From: an uncultured Clostridia bacterium
GTDB taxonomy: Bacteria > Bacillota > Clostridia > Christensenellales > CAG-314
Direction: 5' to 3'
DNA: 7,159 nt
Assembly: GCA_934294965.1 (NCBI GenBank)
Contig: CAKRAM010000015.1
Coordinates: forward strand, 1-7,159
Positions 6,442 to 7,159 of this stretch are shown here, in pieces. Each line of letters starts with the position of its first letter. The first letter of the stretch is position 1. The position numbers were made by a program, and so were the translations under genes. The notes under the pieces are model-generated. The model did no database searches and had not been told where the DNA came from. It saw only the letters and a program-made list of their open reading frames with translations.

Positions 6442-6480
6442 GCGTGAGGGCGCCGGCGCATAGCACGCTTGCATTTTAAC
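6442..6480 (+). terminator. Possible weak terminator after the antitoxin gene
   Basis: GCGTG (6442-6446) pairs with CACGC (6464-6468) around a GC-rich core that contains the palindrome GCGCCGGCGC (6450-6459). TTGCATTTT follows. The T tract is broken, so the call is tentative. Confidence 0.35.
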
Positions 6481-6598
6481 GCTAGCGGAAGTTTTGCAAT
6501 TTAATCCAAAACGAGCCAACACTTTTCGGAGCATTTTGTTATCTGCAAACACGTTCTGATACACAACGGCGCGCGTCAACCGACTTGCGTTCAAACCC

Positions 6599-6676
6599 TA
6601 AGCTAACCAAAATTTTTAACAACCGGCAAAGCAAGCCGAAGAAAATGGCGAAGCGCTCCTTCGCCCAAAACATTAA
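6599..6676 (+). pseudogene. Decayed partial copy of the Phd/YefM antitoxin gene
   Basis: Bases 6602-6649 align without gaps to 6248-6295 of the antitoxin gene with 42 of 48 identical, and the codon just before (GAA against TAA) keeps the register. Read in the antitoxin's frame it gives ANQNF, a stop (TAA, 6617-6619), then QPAKQAEENGEALL and a further stop at 6674. The intact gene reads ANQNFSQVAKQAEENG. Similarity fades on both sides. It has no start or ribosome binding site. Four of the six differences are in third or silent-looking positions, suggesting the copy was once under protein selection or derives from a related gene rather than a fresh duplication. Confidence 0.75.
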
Positions 6677-6720
6677 ACTATACAGTTGCAAACTAATTTT
6701 AGAAAAATATTCAATAATCG

Positions 6721-6749
6721 TTGACTATTTTTTCAAAATTTGCTATCCT
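6721..6749 (+). promoter_or_regulatory. Sigma-A promoter of the tRNA-Ser gene
   Basis: TTGACT (6721-6726), a 17-base spacer and TATCCT (6744-6749) match five and four of six consensus bases. Transcription would start near 6756, about 22 bases before the mature tRNA. Confidence 0.75.
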
Positions 6750-6777
6750 ATTTGGGCAAGAATTTTTTGCACCGATT

Positions 6778-6866
6778 GGAGAGATGGTCGAGCGGTTTAA
6801 GGCACACGCTTGGAAAGCGTGCGAGGTTAACAGCCTCCGCAGGTTCAAATCCTGTTCTCTCCGCCA
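6778..6866 (+). tRNA. tRNA-Ser (anticodon GGA)
   Basis: The 89-base cloverleaf is complete. Acceptor stem GGAGAGA (6778-6784) pairs with TCTCTCC (6856-6862), followed by G and an encoded CCA (6864-6866). The D arm is GTC/GGC. The anticodon arm is CACGC, loop TTGGAAA, GCGTG, with anticodon GGA reading UCC and UCU codons. The long variable arm with GAGG/CCTC pairing is a hallmark of serine tRNAs. The T arm is GCAGG, TTCAAAT, CCTGT. It has its own promoter and terminator, so it forms a single-gene transcript. Confidence 0.97.
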
Positions 6867-6869
6867 ATC

Positions 6870-6916
6870 AAAACCTAAATCGAATACGAAAGTGTTTGGT
6901 TTAGGTTTTTCTTTTG
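6870..6916 (+). terminator. Strong intrinsic terminator of tRNA-Ser
   Basis: Bases 6870-6887 pair with 6892-6909 in an unbroken 18-bp stem with three G-T wobbles, closed by a GAAA tetraloop (6888-6891). The stem's outer T residues run into TCTTTT. It starts three bases after the tRNA's CCA end. Confidence 0.9.
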
Positions 6917-7048
6917 CAAAAATTCAGGTTTATCTGCGTTTTTTATTTGTCGGCGCGCCGTTGTTTCAGTCTTTTCGGGGTTCGTATGGGTGTGTTCGTA
7001 TCGCTTTATCCGTAGCAGTTGCAGACGGTTTTATGCCGCGAAAGGTTC

Positions 7049-7076
7049 TTGACGTGAGAAAGGAGTGTGTTAGGCT
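7049..7076 (+). promoter_or_regulatory. Possible promoter near the right edge
   Basis: TTGACG (7049-7054), a 16-base spacer and TAGGCT (7071-7076), with an extended TGT just before the -10 box. Transcription would start near 7083, directly at a row of hairpins. No start codon with a ribosome binding site follows within the window. Confidence 0.4.
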
Positions 7077-7079
7077 ATC

Positions 7080-7159
7080 TTGCCAAAGGCAAACGAAAAG
7101 CCCCTCGGGGCTGTCGGTTGGCGGTTTATTTGCCTACCGACACGCTCCTGAGAGGCTCA
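7080..7159. other. Row of three hairpins at the window edge; possible RNA gene or minus-strand gene end
   Basis: TTGCC/GGCAA (7080-7092), AGCCCC/GGGGCT (7099-7112) and GTCGGT plus GGC against GCC plus ACCGAC (7113-7141, one T-T mismatch) follow one another closely. GGCAAA (7088-7093) can also pair with TTTGCC (7129-7134). Read on the plus strand this looks like the 5' part of a structured RNA. Read on the minus strand, AGCCC-CGAG-GGGCT followed by TTTTCGTTT looks like a terminator after a reading frame ending in PLRSVSVGK with stop at 7126-7128. The window ends too soon to decide, and I recognise no RNA family. Confidence 0.4.

Noticed and set aside
6585..6800. 71-codon open frame running into the tRNA gene
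   Set aside because: It ends inside the tRNA and crosses its promoter. Its only real signal is the antitoxin remnant in a different frame.
6917..6950. Second terminator after tRNA-Ser (CAG/CTG then TTTTTT)
   Set aside because: The stem is only three pairs; the strong hairpin at 6870-6909 already explains termination.
6951..6960. CGGCGCGCCG palindrome
   Set aside because: A lone 10-base GC palindrome with no promoter or gene beside it is not enough to call an operator.
6778..7159. Integrated element using the tRNA-Ser 3' end as attachment site
   Set aside because: No direct repeat of the tRNA end and no integrase are present in the window, so the idea rests only on the nearby remnant.
1..7159. 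CRISPR array, insertion sequence or long direct repeats
   Set aside because: I saw no regularly spaced repeats, transposase frame or terminal inverted repeats with target duplications.

Overview
The window reads as chromosome from a low- to mid-GC Firmicute, most likely an uncultured gut Clostridia-type lineage. The signs are AGGAGG-type ribosome binding sites 6-11 bases from the starts, near-consensus sigma-A promoters (TTGACA-18-TATAAT), intrinsic terminators, a tRNA with an encoded CCA end, and protein families common in that group: a TetR regulator, a UgpC/MsmK-type ABC ATPase and a stand-alone Phd/YefM antitoxin. The lineage is inference; no marker gene is present.

Bases 1-2350 form a plus-strand regulatory block: the last 12 codons of an upstream gene, a TetR-family repressor (60-659), then a 500-residue protein with an N-terminal helix-turn-helix and a long domain I do not recognise (757-2259). 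The block closes with a terminator whose flanks suit both directions. Facing it on the minus strand is a small four-helix membrane protein (2503-3024), with its own promoter and a leader that can fold in two exclusive ways.

Bases 3025-3627 hold no credible gene. They hold two outward-facing promoters, an 18-base perfect palindrome that looks like an operator, and the 5' leader of the ABC ATPase gene. The ATPase (3628-5580, 650 residues) has every motif of a sugar-importer ATPase plus about 275 extra C-terminal residues that look like repeated TOBE-type units. No permease or binding-protein gene is nearby, so it probably powers importers encoded elsewhere, as MsmK and MsmX do.

Bases 5581-7159 are sparse: a terminator, about 560 bases without a gene but with several inverted repeats, a lone Phd/YefM antitoxin (6209-6433) with no toxin, a decayed 51-base copy of the middle of that gene (6599-6649), and a tRNA-Ser(GGA) gene with its own promoter and a strong terminator. 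This tRNA-side stretch looks like an integration-prone region holding remnants. The right edge (7049-7159) carries a possible promoter followed by three hairpins, cut off by the window end. It may be an RNA gene, or the tail and terminator of a minus-strand gene.

The strongest leads are the triplicated C-terminal unit in the ATPase, the decayed antitoxin copy beside the tRNA, the palindrome upstream of the ATPase promoter, and the two-state leader of the membrane protein gene. I found no complete, clearly new multi-gene system.
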